Assembly (NCBI RefSeq): GCF_000165485.1
Contig: NC_014623.1
Location: 9,132,893 to 9,196,892, forward strand
DNA length: 64,000 bases
Direction: 5' to 3'
From: Stigmatella aurantiaca DW4/3-1
GTDB lineage: Bacteria; Myxococcota; Myxococcia; Myxococcales; Myxococcaceae
The position numbers were made by a program, and so were the translations under genes. Below the pieces are notes generated by a model. That model saw only the letters and a program-made list of their open reading frames with translations, searched no databases and was not told where the DNA came from. Shown here in pieces: positions 36,448 to 45,131 of the stretch (within the stretch, counting starts at the first letter, position 1; each line of letters starts with the position of its first letter).

Positions 36448-37617
36448 CTAGCGGGCGGCGGGAAAAGTCTCGAAGGGCCAGGAGGGCGCCCCGGGCGTTC
36501 CGAGCCACAGGTCCGCCAGCCGCTGGGCCAGCCGCCACGGTTCTCCCCCTGCACGATTCGTCAGGACGATGACCGTGAGCCGCTGCTCCGGATACTTCAC
36601 GACCGCGTTGGTGAAGCCCGAGGTCTCGCCATGGTGCGAGAGGCGCAGCCGCCCTCCATCGTCATCGACGAACCAGCCGAAGCCATAGCGCGCCGAGGTG
36701 CCATCCGGCAGGGCCGGTGCCATCCATGCGAGCCGCTGGGTGGCCTCGCCGACAAGCACGTGCGCGTCCAAGGCCCTGTCCCACGCCACCAGCTCATCCA
36801 CCGACGAGTAGATGCCGCCATCCCCCAGCACCGCGCTGGTAGGGCTCTGGTCCCGAGGACGAAAGCCATTCATCCCCACTGCATAGCCGTACGCGCGGTG
36901 GGGCACCATCGAGAGTCCCTCCTCGTGCGCGACCGTCGAGCGCATGCCTACCGGGGTGAAGACTCGCTCGCGCAAAAAACGGGCGAACGGCACGCCACTG
37001 ACCTGCTCCACGATGAGGGCGAGCACCGCGTACCCGGAGTTGCTGTAGCGCACCTCGGACCCTGGCGGAAAATGGGTGCGGTCCGCGCGGGAGAGCAGCT
37101 CGAGCACATCGCGGTCCTTCACCTGCACGGTCTGGGTCTCAGGGACGAAAGCCTCGTAGTCCCAGATGCCCGAGGTGTGATTCAGCAGGTGGCGGATGCG
37201 GACCTCGCTCGCATGGGCCGGAAAGCCGGGGAGCACACTGGCCACAGGGGCGTCGTACCGGAGCTTGCCTTCCTCGGCGAGCTGCATGATGGCCATGGCC
37301 GTGAACTGCTTGGAGAGCGAAGCCAGCCGGTAGTGCGTCTGCGACGTTGCGGGCGTGCGCTCCTCAAGCTCGGCCAGGCCATAGGCGCGGGTGAGCACTG
37401 CCCGTCCTTCGTGAATCACGACCACACTGGCGCCAGGACTTTCTGAACCGGCGTACGCGGCGAAGAGCGAGTCCACGGTGCGAACATCTGGGCCTGAGGC
37501 CCTTCTGACGCTCGACGTGGCGCCAGTACATCCGGCGAGCAGGGTCAAGGCTGCGAAGAGGGCGGCTATCGCAACACCCCATCCCCCGTATCCGGGGAAC
37601 TGATCACTTTGGCGCAT
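36448..37617 (-). CDS. Class C beta-lactamase-family serine hydrolase
   Basis: A 389-residue exported hydrolase. The SxxK motif is S100-LSK (LASLSKQFTAMAIMQL), the second motif YSNSGY (YxN), and the third HHGET in place of KTG. A hydrophobic segment ends at LLAGC (C30), so it is probably a lipoprotein facing the periplasm or the outside. Members act as D-Ala-D-Ala peptidases, esterases or beta-lactamases; which one cannot be told. The start at 37617 precedes the signal. It lies 20 bases after the M24 peptidase stop and is likely in an operon with it. Confidence 0.9.
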   Translation of the reverse strand: MRQSDQFPGYGGWGVAIAALFAALTLLAGCTGATSSVRRASGPDVRTVDSLFAAYAGSESPGASVVVIHEGRAVLTRAYGLAELEERTPATSQTHYRLASLSKQFTAMAIMQLAEEGKLRYDAPVASVLPGFPAHASEVRIRHLLNHTSGIWDYEAFVPETQTVQVKDRDVLELLSRADRTHFPPGSEVRYSNSGYAVLALIVEQVSGVPFARFLRERVFTPVGMRSTVAHEEGLSMVPHRAYGYAVGMNGFRPRDQSPTSAVLGDGGIYSSVDELVAWDRALDAHVLVGEATQRLAWMAPALPDGTSARYGFGWFVDDDGGRLRLSHHGETSGFTNAVVKYPEQRLTVIVLTNRAGGEPWRLAQRLADLWLGTPGAPSWPFETFPAAR

Positions 37618-37636
37618 CGGGAGTCTCCAGGGCGCG

Positions 37637-38983
37637 TCAAGGCTTCTGCGCTGGCGTGACGGCGGGGGACGACGGAATGAGGATGAGCTGTTCCTGGGGT
37701 GGATTGAGATACTCGGCGCCGGTGTCGGTGACGACGGCCATCTCCTCCACGGAGAGGATGCGCAGCGCGTCCGGACTGCTGCCGTCCTTCCACGCGAAGA
37801 ACCCGTCAAAGGCGAACACCTGGCCGGGCTGCAACGTGCGCAGCGCGGAGCCCGTGGGCGGCTTGCCGGACTGGGCGCCGGACAGCGCTGGGCCGGCATC
37901 GTGGGCCCAGTAGCCCACGGGGTGGCCGGTGCCCCACATCACAGGCTCGGAGCCCGCCTCGCGCATCCAATCGCGCTGGGCTTTGTCCACGTCATAGCCG
38001 CGCACACCGGGCTTCATCGCCGCAAGCGCGATGCGGCTGCCCTTCTTGGACTTTTCCCACTTCGCCAGCGCCTCGGCGGGCGGCTGCTGTTCGCCTGGTG
38101 CCAGCACGTAGGCGAAACGCTGGATGTCCGTGACCCAGGTGCCCCCCACGCGGATGCCGAAGTCCGTCTGGATGAAATCCCCAGGCTGGATAACGCGATC
38201 GGTGGCGTGCGAATGGCCGCGCGTGGGCCCGCTGTTCACGTTGGGATTCTGGTCCGGCTGCCACCCGTCCCCCACGCCCAGCTCCGCCATGCGCTTCTTG
38301 AGGAAGCGCGCCACGTCCGAGTCGCGCGTCTTGCCCGGCACCACCGTCCGGTAGGCCTCCTCCTCCAGCTTCGCGGTGAGATCCGCGGCCTTGCGAAGAA
38401 TGTCCACCTCTTCTGGCAGCTTCACCGACAGCCACTCGGAGACAAGCGCCTCGGAGGACACCACCTTCTTGCGGAGCGCGGGCGGGAGCGCCGCCTCCAG
38501 CTTCGCGCGCTGCATGGCGGACAAACCATCCGCCACGGACATCCGCTCCGAGGAGTTGATGGCCACCTTCGCGGGCTTCGCCTTCAGGAGCCGAGCAGCC
38601 AGCAGCCCATAGACATCCGCGCCCCGGTCCACCGCCACCACCTCGTCGATGAGCCCCATGTCCCTCAGGGCGGTGGCCTCCCCCTCGGGGGACAGCGCCA
38701 CGGAGCGCAGCCCGGCGCCCTCTCGCAGGAAGAGGAATGCGGCAGTCCCCCCCGCATTCTCCCCGCCCACATGGTTCGCGAGCGGATCGTTGTCGTTCTC
38801 GCGGCAGAGCACCACCCACGCATCCACGCCAGCGCGGGACATGGCCGAAGGCAGCAACTTCTGGAGGCGCTCCTTGCGCAGGCGCGGCCATGCCCCTTCC
38901 GCCGCGGGCACGGCGGGCGCCGCGTGGACGAGGGAAGAAAAGAGCAGCAGGGCGGAGAGAACGGTGGGCCGGACGCGTGACAT
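37637..38983 (-). CDS. Exported M24 (Xaa-Pro peptidase-like) metallopeptidase
   Basis: A 448-residue protein with a signal peptide (SALLLFSSLVHAAPA). It has the creatinase/prolidase two-domain plan; the pita-bread domain shows metal ligands in FIQTDFGIRVGGTWVTDIQR (two Asp), GTGHPVGYWAHDAG (His) and VEEMAVV (Glu). Where most members have a Glu in the IEPG strand it reads FAFDGFFAW, so one ligand may be Asp. Probable job: cleaving N-terminal residues next to proline from peptides in the periplasm. The serine hydrolase gene follows at 20 bases. Confidence 0.88.
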   Translation of the reverse strand: MSRVRPTVLSALLLFSSLVHAAPAVPAAEGAWPRLRKERLQKLLPSAMSRAGVDAWVVLCRENDNDPLANHVGGENAGGTAAFLFLREGAGLRSVALSPEGEATALRDMGLIDEVVAVDRGADVYGLLAARLLKAKPAKVAINSSERMSVADGLSAMQRAKLEAALPPALRKKVVSSEALVSEWLSVKLPEEVDILRKAADLTAKLEEEAYRTVVPGKTRDSDVARFLKKRMAELGVGDGWQPDQNPNVNSGPTRGHSHATDRVIQPGDFIQTDFGIRVGGTWVTDIQRFAYVLAPGEQQPPAEALAKWEKSKKGSRIALAAMKPGVRGYDVDKAQRDWMREAGSEPVMWGTGHPVGYWAHDAGPALSGAQSGKPPTGSALRTLQPGQVFAFDGFFAWKDGSSPDALRILSVEEMAVVTDTGAEYLNPPQEQLILIPSSPAVTPAQKP

Positions 38984-39105
38984 GGCGGCATTCTTCCTGG
39001 AGCGGAGGGAGGACGTCGATGGCCCTGCACTCCCATGCGCCCAATCGCCCTGCCTGACGTTTCACCCTCTGTTCGACGAACCCGAACCCTCCTAAGGTGA
39101 GCCTG

Positions 39106-39612
39106 ATGGACCGGCTGATCCTGATGCGCCACGCCCAGGCTGAGCCCTCGTCGCCCGCGGGTGGCGATGCGGCGCGGCCCCTGTCGCCCAGCGGCTGCGC
39201 CGAGGCCTCTTTGATGGGCCGCGTCCTCTCCGGACGCGGCCTGAAACCCGATCTCGCCTTGGTCTCCCCTGCCACCCGCACCCAGCAAACCTGGGAGCTG
39301 ATGAAAGAAGCCTTCGGCCACGTGAAGGTGCGCGACACGGCCAACCTCTACAATGCCTCGGCCAAGACCCTTCGCCACTTGATCGAAAGCCACGAGGACG
39401 AGGCAGGCTGTCTGCTGGTGATCGCCCACAATCCAGGCGTTCACGTCCTGGCCACGGAATACTTCCGCGACAGCGACGCCTCGCCAGCAGAGCTCGAGCG
39501 GCTGTCGGCGGGCTTCCCGCCCGGCGCGGCGGCGGTGTTCTCCATCCAGGGGACTGGACGTTGCACCTACGAGGGCTTTCTCACCCCCCGCGCGATGGGC
39601 GTCAGCCCATGA
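39106..39612 (+). CDS. sixA: SixA-type phosphohistidine phosphatase
   Basis: A 168-residue histidine-phosphatase-fold enzyme. The catalytic RH is in DRLILMRHAQAEPSS; the second histidine lies in LLVIAHNPGVHVLATEYF. SixA removes phosphate from histidine phosphotransfer domains or from phosphotransferase-system proteins. The ATG at 39106 has AAGG 8 bases upstream; a GTG 9 bases earlier is also possible. Its stop overlaps the start of the DUF952 gene by 4 bases (ATGA), so the two are coupled. It is divergent from the M24 peptidase. Confidence 0.9.
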   Translation: MDRLILMRHAQAEPSSPAGGDAARPLSPSGCAEASLMGRVLSGRGLKPDLALVSPATRTQQTWELMKEAFGHVKVRDTANLYNASAKTLRHLIESHEDEAGCLLVIAHNPGVHVLATEYFRDSDASPAELERLSAGFPPGAAAVFSIQGTGRCTYEGFLTPRAMGVSP

Positions 39613-39974
39613 CCCGGCCGGCCGAAGCCTTCAAGATCGTCGCCGCTGGCGAATGGGAGACAGCCCTCGCCCAAGGCGTCTATTCGGGTTCAGCGGTCGA
39701 TCGAGCCGACGGCTATATCCACATGTCCACCGCCGGGCAGTTGGCGGAGACCGCCCGGCGTCACTACGCCGGGCGCAGCCACCTTCTCCTGCTGACCGTC
39801 TCGCTCGATGGATTGGGCGATGCCCTGCGATGGGAGCCGTCACGCGGCGGCGACCTGTTTCCGCACCTCTATGCACCCCTGGCCGTCACCGCCGTCACCG
39901 CCACCCGGGCCTGTTCCGTCTCACCGGCGGGCGAGATGCGCTTCGAGGACGCAGCGGACACTTCGGCCGATTAG
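39609..39974 (+). CDS. DUF952-family protein
   Basis: A 121-residue cytoplasmic protein. FKIVAAGEWETALAQGVYSG with YIHMSTAGQLAETARRHYAG and FPHLYAPLAVTAV fit the DUF952 family, a small ART-like fold without known activity. The ATG overlaps the sixA stop by 4 bases. Linked expression with a phosphohistidine phosphatase is common in my recollection of such operons but gives no firm function. Confidence 0.85.
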   Translation: MTRPAEAFKIVAAGEWETALAQGVYSGSAVDRADGYIHMSTAGQLAETARRHYAGRSHLLLLTVSLDGLGDALRWEPSRGGDLFPHLYAPLAVTAVTATRACSVSPAGEMRFEDAADTSAD

Positions 39975-39984
39975 AGGGATTGCG

Positions 39985-40199
39985 CGCGGATGCGCGCAGA
40001 TGGATGAAGAGTTGATGAACTGCTCGCGATCCGGCCGGCTCTGCTCATGGCAGAACCCAAGCGCGTGCATGAGCTCATGAACAGCCGTGCTCTTGAACTC
40101 ACAGCCCTGTCCCAGGCTGATACCCAGAGAAGACAGTCACGTCGTTCGTCTCCCGGGTCTGAGAAATGAAACGGACACAGGTCTTCGCAGAGTGGCTCC
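39985..40199 (-). pseudogene. Astacin (M12A) metalloprotease fragment
   Basis: Minus-strand translation gives AVHELMHALGFCHEQSRPDR, the full zinc signature of astacins (HExxHxxGFxHE), preceded by LGISLGQGCEFKST in the same frame. Just upstream, one frame over, KTCVRFISQTRETNDVTVFS continues the family pattern. So a frameshift near 40130 separates two pieces of one gene, and both ends are missing. About 70 codons survive between the DUF952 stop and the palindrome at 40201. Confidence 0.8.
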
Positions 40200-40200
40200 C

Positions 40201-40226
40201 TGTGTCATTGACGTGTCAATGACACA
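40201..40226. promoter_or_regulatory. Perfect 26-bp palindrome
   Basis: Arms TGTGTCATTGAC and GTCAATGACACA, exact over 12 bases each with GT between. It lies 124 bases upstream of the amide-hydrolase gene and at the edge of the astacin remnant. The symmetry and AT-leaning core suit a dimeric repressor better than a terminator. Confidence 0.6.
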
Positions 40227-40349
40227 TCCCCTCGTGCCCTGGCCTCCACGAGTCTAGTCAGCGATGGCCCCGAGAACCCAACGCCATTGCCGTTGCTCGC
40301 ATGAGGGGTTCCGCTTACGGTGGGCCCCCCGCTTTCAAGGAGGCAACAC

Positions 40350-41366
40350 ATGTGCACGGATTTCCTGATTCAGTCGGGCGATGGCGCTTGGATCAATGGG
40401 CGCAGCATGGAGTTCGGAATGGATTTGCGCACGAAACTCTATGTGCAGGCGCCCAAGCAGCGGGCCGTGCTGAAGGGAGTCGGGGGCGATGAACTCGAGA
40501 CCACGCCGGATTATGGCTATGTGGGGACCTCCTCCTGGGATCTGCCGGTGGTCACCGATGGACTGAACACCGCGGGCCTCTCCACGGGAGCCCTGTGGCT
40601 GCCGGGCTCCGAGTACCAGCCGCCCAGCCTGTCGCACAAGAACGTGTTCTGCGCCTTCTTCGTGAACTGGATGCTGGGCCACTGCGCCACCGTCGCGGAT
40701 GTCCGCCATGCGCTGGAGAGCGGCTCCGTGCATGTGATCGGCAGTGAATGGGTGGCCAAGGCAGGGCCCCTGCATTTCCCAGTGCACGACGCCCAAGGCA
40801 ACAGCCTTGTCATCGAGTTCCTGGACGGCAAGCCGGTCATCAGCAACAACCCGGTGGCTGTTCTGACCAATCGGCCCGTCTTTCCCTGGCAGCTCGACAA
40901 CCTGCGCAACTATGTGAACCTCAGTCCCTGGGACAAGGAAAACATCACGCTGGGCAGCCTGGCCGTCACGCCCACCGGCCATGGCTCCGGCCTGGATGGG
41001 CTGCCGGGCAATGCCACCCCTCCCTCCCGGTTCGTCCGGGCCGCGTACCTGAAGCAATTCGCCCTTCAGCAAAAGACAGCAGAGGAGACCGCCGTGCTGG
41101 CTTTCCACCTGCTGAACAACGTCGACATCCCCCTGGGCACCGTCCGGGCCAAGACCCAGCCCACCCTCCTGAACCCAGAGGGAGTGGAATATGATTACAC
41201 CCAGTGGGTGGTGGTGAAGGATTTGACCCACAGGCTTCTGAACATCCGCGTCTATGGCAGCCCCTTGACGTGGAATGTGGATCTCAAGAGCCTGGACTTC
41301 GCGGGCCTGAACGGAAAGCAGCTTCCCATTCCCACGGGCCAGGTGGCCCTGCCGCTGCTGGGGTAG
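40350..41366 (+). CDS. Choloylglycine-hydrolase-family Ntn amide hydrolase
   Basis: A 338-residue linear C-N amide hydrolase. The N-terminal nucleophile would be Cys2 after removal of the start Met (MCTDFLIQSGDGAWINGRSM EF region), and conserved points GRSMEF, VTDGLNTAGLSTGALWLPG and VLTNRPVFPWQLDNL fit bile-salt hydrolase/penicillin V acylase relatives. No signal peptide, so cytoplasmic. The start is fixed by AAGGAGG 6 bases upstream. Such enzymes in non-gut bacteria often hydrolyse acyl-homoserine lactones or N-acyl amino acids; that is inference. A perfect palindrome 124 bases upstream may be its operator. Confidence 0.9.
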   Translation: MCTDFLIQSGDGAWINGRSMEFGMDLRTKLYVQAPKQRAVLKGVGGDELETTPDYGYVGTSSWDLPVVTDGLNTAGLSTGALWLPGSEYQPPSLSHKNVFCAFFVNWMLGHCATVADVRHALESGSVHVIGSEWVAKAGPLHFPVHDAQGNSLVIEFLDGKPVISNNPVAVLTNRPVFPWQLDNLRNYVNLSPWDKENITLGSLAVTPTGHGSGLDGLPGNATPPSRFVRAAYLKQFALQQKTAEETAVLAFHLLNNVDIPLGTVRAKTQPTLLNPEGVEYDYTQWVVVKDLTHRLLNIRVYGSPLTWNVDLKSLDFAGLNGKQLPIPTGQVALPLLG

Positions 41367-41376
41367 GCGGCCCACC

Positions 41377-41429
41377 GGGGACGAGGAGGGCGGTGTGGCA
41401 ACGGCCAGAATGGCTGACCGCCCGTCCCC
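41377..41429. terminator. Hairpin between convergent genes
   Basis: GGGGAC...GGGCGGT pairs with ACCGCCC-GTCCCC in an interrupted stem between the hydrolase gene and the convergent ELWxxDGT gene. No T tract on either strand. Confidence 0.45.
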
Positions 41430-41438
41430 AGGCTCCCG

Positions 41439-43592
41439 TCACGGCAGGCGGCGAATGCCAAGCCGGAACGCGCCACACTCCCTCTCGTAGCCATCGACCG
41501 TGATGATCAGCGTCTGCCCCGCCGTCACCGTCCGGGTCACGGAGGACTGAAGCGAGTCCTCCGTGTCGTCGTTGCACCCCAGGGAGCCGCCAGACACGGG
41601 ATCCGACAGTTCCAGGCTCGTGTCATAGCCCGAGCCCGCCGTGGTGAAGACGAAGGTCCCCGAGGAGGGAGCGGTCCAGGCGAACGAGGCATCCGGAGCC
41701 AGGGTGTTGTAGGTGCAGCTCGGGGTGACCTGCGGCAAGGCCGTGCAGGTGGAGCCCTCGGCGACGGCGGTGCCGATGATGGTTCCGAGCTCCTTGGGAA
41801 AAGCGAGGAACCGGGGTTCCCGGCCATGCGCCGCATCCCCCGCCATGAAGAAGAGCCGGTCCCCCAACCGGGCAAAGGCACTTGGCGAGGAGGAGACGGC
41901 GCCAGCGGCGATCTCTGCCTTCCGGAAGGTGCCGACCGCGGTGCCATCGGTCTGCCACAGCTCCACGCCGCTGGCCTCATCCCCTCCCGCGAAGATCGCC
42001 AGCGGGCGGTCCTGGATGCCCAGCAGGGTGACGGGATTGTCCCCCGTCATGAGGATGCCATTGCCCGGACCAGGCGTCATCTCCACGAGCACCTGGGTCC
42101 CGGACTCCGTGCCGTCGGTGCTCCACAACTCCATCCCGTGGGCTTCATCGTATGCCACGAAGACCAACCGCGCCCCCACGCGCGTGAAGGCATGCGCGGT
42201 GGAATTGCCAGGACCGGGCTGAATGTCCTTCAGAAGCACCGTCCCCGCGGCGGTGCCATCGCTGCGCCACGGTTCATAGCCGTGAGTGGCGTCGCACCCC
42301 ATGAAGAAAAGCCAACCGTGGAGGCTCCCTGCGTGGAGCATCTCGATGCACTCGAGCCCCGTCTTGACGGGCACCGTGCCCCCCGCCGTGCCGTCGCTCT
42401 TCCAAAGCTGCGTCTCCTCCCTTCCGTCACTGGCGGAGAAGAAGAGGGTGCCCTCCACGCCCACGAGCTTCGACAGGTAGGAGGAAGCGCCAGCGATGGG
42501 CACCTTCACCCGGCTCGTCCCCTCTGGCGTCCCATCACTCTTCCACAGCGCCGCGCCGATCCCGTTCTCCTCCGCGGAGGCGATCATGTAGAGGGTGCCA
42601 TTCACCACCGTCAGGTTCGAGAAGGGCCCCTGCTTGACGGGGAAAGTGCCCGCCTCGGTTCCGTCGCTTCGCCAGAGAGACTTCTCCAAACCAAAGGCTC
42701 CCGGAACCCTGACCCCTCGGGGCCCGGGACCAGGTCCTTCAACAGGTGCGTGCCCGCCGCCGTGCCATCGCTCGTCCACAGCTCCGTGCCAAAAGAAGCA
42801 TGGGGGCCCGCGAAGAAGAGCGCCCCGCCCAGCGTGGCGAAGGAGCCCACCTCGCCCCCGAAGGCTTGGATCCGGGACGCCACCGTGGCGTCGCTCTTCC
42901 AGAGCCCTTGATCATTCCCGAAGAAGAGCGCCCCATTGAACGCCACCATGTCCCCAATCTGAGAGGAGAGCGTGGTCACGGCAAAGGTCCCCCGGGGGTT
43001 CCATCACTCCTCCAGAGCGTCCTGTCCGCGGCCAGGAAGAGCATGTTGCCCACGGCGGTCAGGCGCTCGCCCCAAGAGGACGAGCTGGGCGTGAACGTCA
43101 CGAGCCGCTGGAGACTGGCGCCCTCCCGCTTCCACAACTCCCCTCGGCGCTGCGCGTCCCGCGCGGTGAAGAACACCGTGTTGCCCACGGCGAGCAACTG
43201 GACGTCTTCATAAGGACGGGCCACGGACTGGACGACCACGGTTCCCGCGTCGGTGCCATCGCTCTTCCAGAGCTGCGCTTCGTAACCGTGATCATAGGTA
43301 AAGTACACGGTGCCGTTGGCCTGAACCATGACGGCGATCTGATCCGGCTCACCGGCCTTGGGCAGGCGCTTGACCCGGACGGTCCCGGAGGGAGTGCCGT
43401 CTGTCTTCCAGAGTTCCTCCACCGCGAAATCGTTGAAGCCCTCACTGCGGGCCGCGAAGAAGACCGTGTTCCCCACCCTCGTGAGGTACCAGGAATCTCC
43501 TCCGGGACCGTGCCCAGGCCTTGTGGCTTCCCACAAGCCCCTAGCACCGCGAGCATCCCAGCCATCCACGCTCCACGCGTCTTCACTTCCAT
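41439..43592 (-). pseudogene. ELWxxDGT-repeat (hyalin-like) lipoprotein gene with several frameshifts
   Basis: The minus strand starts with a lipoprotein signal (MLAVLGACGKPQG) in one frame, shifts near 43500 to a repeat region (EELWKTDGTPSGT, AQLWKSDGTDAGT), shifts again at a CCCCCGGGGG run near 42985 (one G short), and once more near 42700, where about 20 residues of a repeat seem missing. From there a 400-residue open stretch carries more repeats (ALWKSDGTPEGT, ELWSTDGTESGT) and ends in a beta-sandwich tail like a pre-peptidase C-terminal domain. The whole would be a secreted surface beta-propeller protein of about 710 residues. Loss by mutation is likely, but the homopolymer break could be a read error. 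Confidence 0.8.
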
Positions 43593-43708
43593 CAAAGAAG
43601 CCCCCTTCTCCTTGAGATGTCTCTCTTTATCAGGCTTGGGCTGTCTTCATTGTGTGAATGATTTCACAACGCGTATCCTCCCCCTTGAATACAAACCACG
43701 CACTCAGG

Positions 43709-44971
43709 TCATGCCCTGCCACGCAGCATGAAACCCCAGTATAAACGGGGCAACCCGTGTTTCTTCATCCACCACATGTCACGGCGTTCCTGGAGGGTGT
43801 TGATGAAGGGAAAGGAAGGCGTGGGCTTGCCGTCGTAGTCAAACTCGGCCAGCAGCAGCTTGCCGTAGGCGGTGGTGAGCGGGCACGAGGCATACCCCCC
43901 GTAGCGCGCTTCAGGCTTGGCCCCTCGCATCACGGCCAGGAGGTTTTCCACCAAGACCGGGGCCTGGCTGCGAATGGCCGCCCCCGTGCGGGAGGTGGGC
44001 AGATCCGAGGCATCGCCCAGGGCGAACACCTCTGGGAAATCCGGGTGCTGAAGGGTGTATTTGTCCGCCTTCACCCAGCCTTTGTTGGGTCCTTGCTGAT
44101 GAGACAAGGGGCCGCGCTGGATGAAGTCCGGGGCGCTCTGCGGCGGCGTCACGTGGAGAAAGTCATACGAGAGGGTGACCTGTGCCACGCCCCCTTCTGG
44201 GCGTGGAACCTCGAAGACCGCTTCACGCCGGTCCCCCCGCACCTCCACCAAGTTGTGCTGAAACCGTGTATCAATGCCATACCGGGTCACCACCCCTTGC
44301 AACACTTCTGCAAACGGCTTGACGCCGAAAAGGACCTTGCCCCCCGAACCAAAGAGAACCTTCACCCGCTCGCTCAGACCGGTGCGCCGCCAATGGTCCG
44401 CCGCCAGGTACATGATCTTCTGGGGCGCACCCGCGCACTTCACGGGCGTGGCGGGATGCGTGAAGAGGGCCGTGCCTCCCTGAAACCCCCGGATCATCTC
44501 CCACGTCTTCGGAGCCAACTGGAAGCCGTAGTTGCTGGAGACGCAGGGCGTCTGGAGCGCCTCGCGCAGTCCGCGCACCTTGTCCCAGTCGAGCTGGATG
44601 CCCGGGGCCACCACGAGGAAGTCATAGCCCACGCGCAGGCCCGAGTGGGTGAGCACCTCACGGGCCACGGGATCCACCTCCTCGGCGCGCTCCTGGATCC
44701 ACCGGACGCCCTGGGGGATGAAGTCTGCCTCGTCCCGCTCGCTGTCTTCGGCCCGCGCCACCCCCGCCCCCACCAGTGTCCACAGGGGTTGGTAGTAATG
44801 CTTGCGGGACGGCTCGATGATGGCCATGTCCGTCACCCCCTGGCGACGAAGCCGTGCGGCCACCGTGATGCCCGCCGTCCCTCCTCCAATGAGGACGACT
44901 CGAAAATGCTCGCGCGCGGGAACCCGGAGGAGTGGCGCGGCCGAAGCTTGAGAGATCTGAGAAATCGTCAT
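43709..44971 (-). CDS. Type II sulfide:quinone oxidoreductase
   Basis: A 420-residue FAD enzyme that oxidises sulfide to sulfane sulfur and passes electrons to quinone at the inner membrane. The FAD site is VVLIGGGTAGITVAARL (residues 25-41). The two redox cysteines lie in PVKCAGAPQKIMYL (C179) and YASCPLTTAYGKLLLAEFDY, contexts nearly the same as those of mitochondrial SQOR, hence type II. FALGDASDLPTSRTGAAI is the second FAD contact. GGAAG lies 5 bases before ATG 44971, so I reject the in-frame extension upstream. It is divergent from its likely activator, a sigma-54-dependent regulator. Confidence 0.95.
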   Translation of the reverse strand: MTISQISQASAAPLLRVPAREHFRVVLIGGGTAGITVAARLRRQGVTDMAIIEPSRKHYYQPLWTLVGAGVARAEDSERDEADFIPQGVRWIQERAEEVDPVAREVLTHSGLRVGYDFLVVAPGIQLDWDKVRGLREALQTPCVSSNYGFQLAPKTWEMIRGFQGGTALFTHPATPVKCAGAPQKIMYLAADHWRRTGLSERVKVLFGSGGKVLFGVKPFAEVLQGVVTRYGIDTRFQHNLVEVRGDRREAVFEVPRPEGGVAQVTLSYDFLHVTPPQSAPDFIQRGPLSHQQGPNKGWVKADKYTLQHPDFPEVFALGDASDLPTSRTGAAIRSQAPVLVENLLAVMRGAKPEARYGGYASCPLTTAYGKLLLAEFDYDGKPTPSFPFINTLQERRDMWWMKKHGLPRLYWGFMLRGRA

Positions 44972-44984
44972 GGGTTCTTCCAAA

Positions 44985-45001
44985 AGCATGGCCCATGCCA
45001 A
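44985..45001 (-). promoter_or_regulatory. Possible sigma-54 promoter of the SQR gene
   Basis: The minus strand reads TTGGCATGGGCCATGCT, with GG-N10-GC spacing. The expected transcript start would be only about 4 bases before ATG 44971, which conflicts with the GGAAG ribosome site, so this is tentative. Confidence 0.35.
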
Positions 45002-45073
45002 CATCCCCTGGAGGGGACTGCCTCGGGGCGGCCCTTGCCAGCGTTTGCGGACGAACACCCTCCGCGGGGCCGT

Positions 45074-45090
45074 TGAAACGGTGTGAAACG
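45074..45090. promoter_or_regulatory. Tandem TGAAACG half-sites between SQR and activator genes
   Basis: TGAAACG occurs at 45074-45080 and 45084-45090, one helical turn apart. The same heptamer forms the palindrome at 46464-46475, so this is probably the activator's binding site on the SQR side. Confidence 0.5.
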
Positions 45091-45131
45091 CTTGCCTGCT
45101 TGTCCTCCTGTTTCCGCGTTATGAAGAAGAC

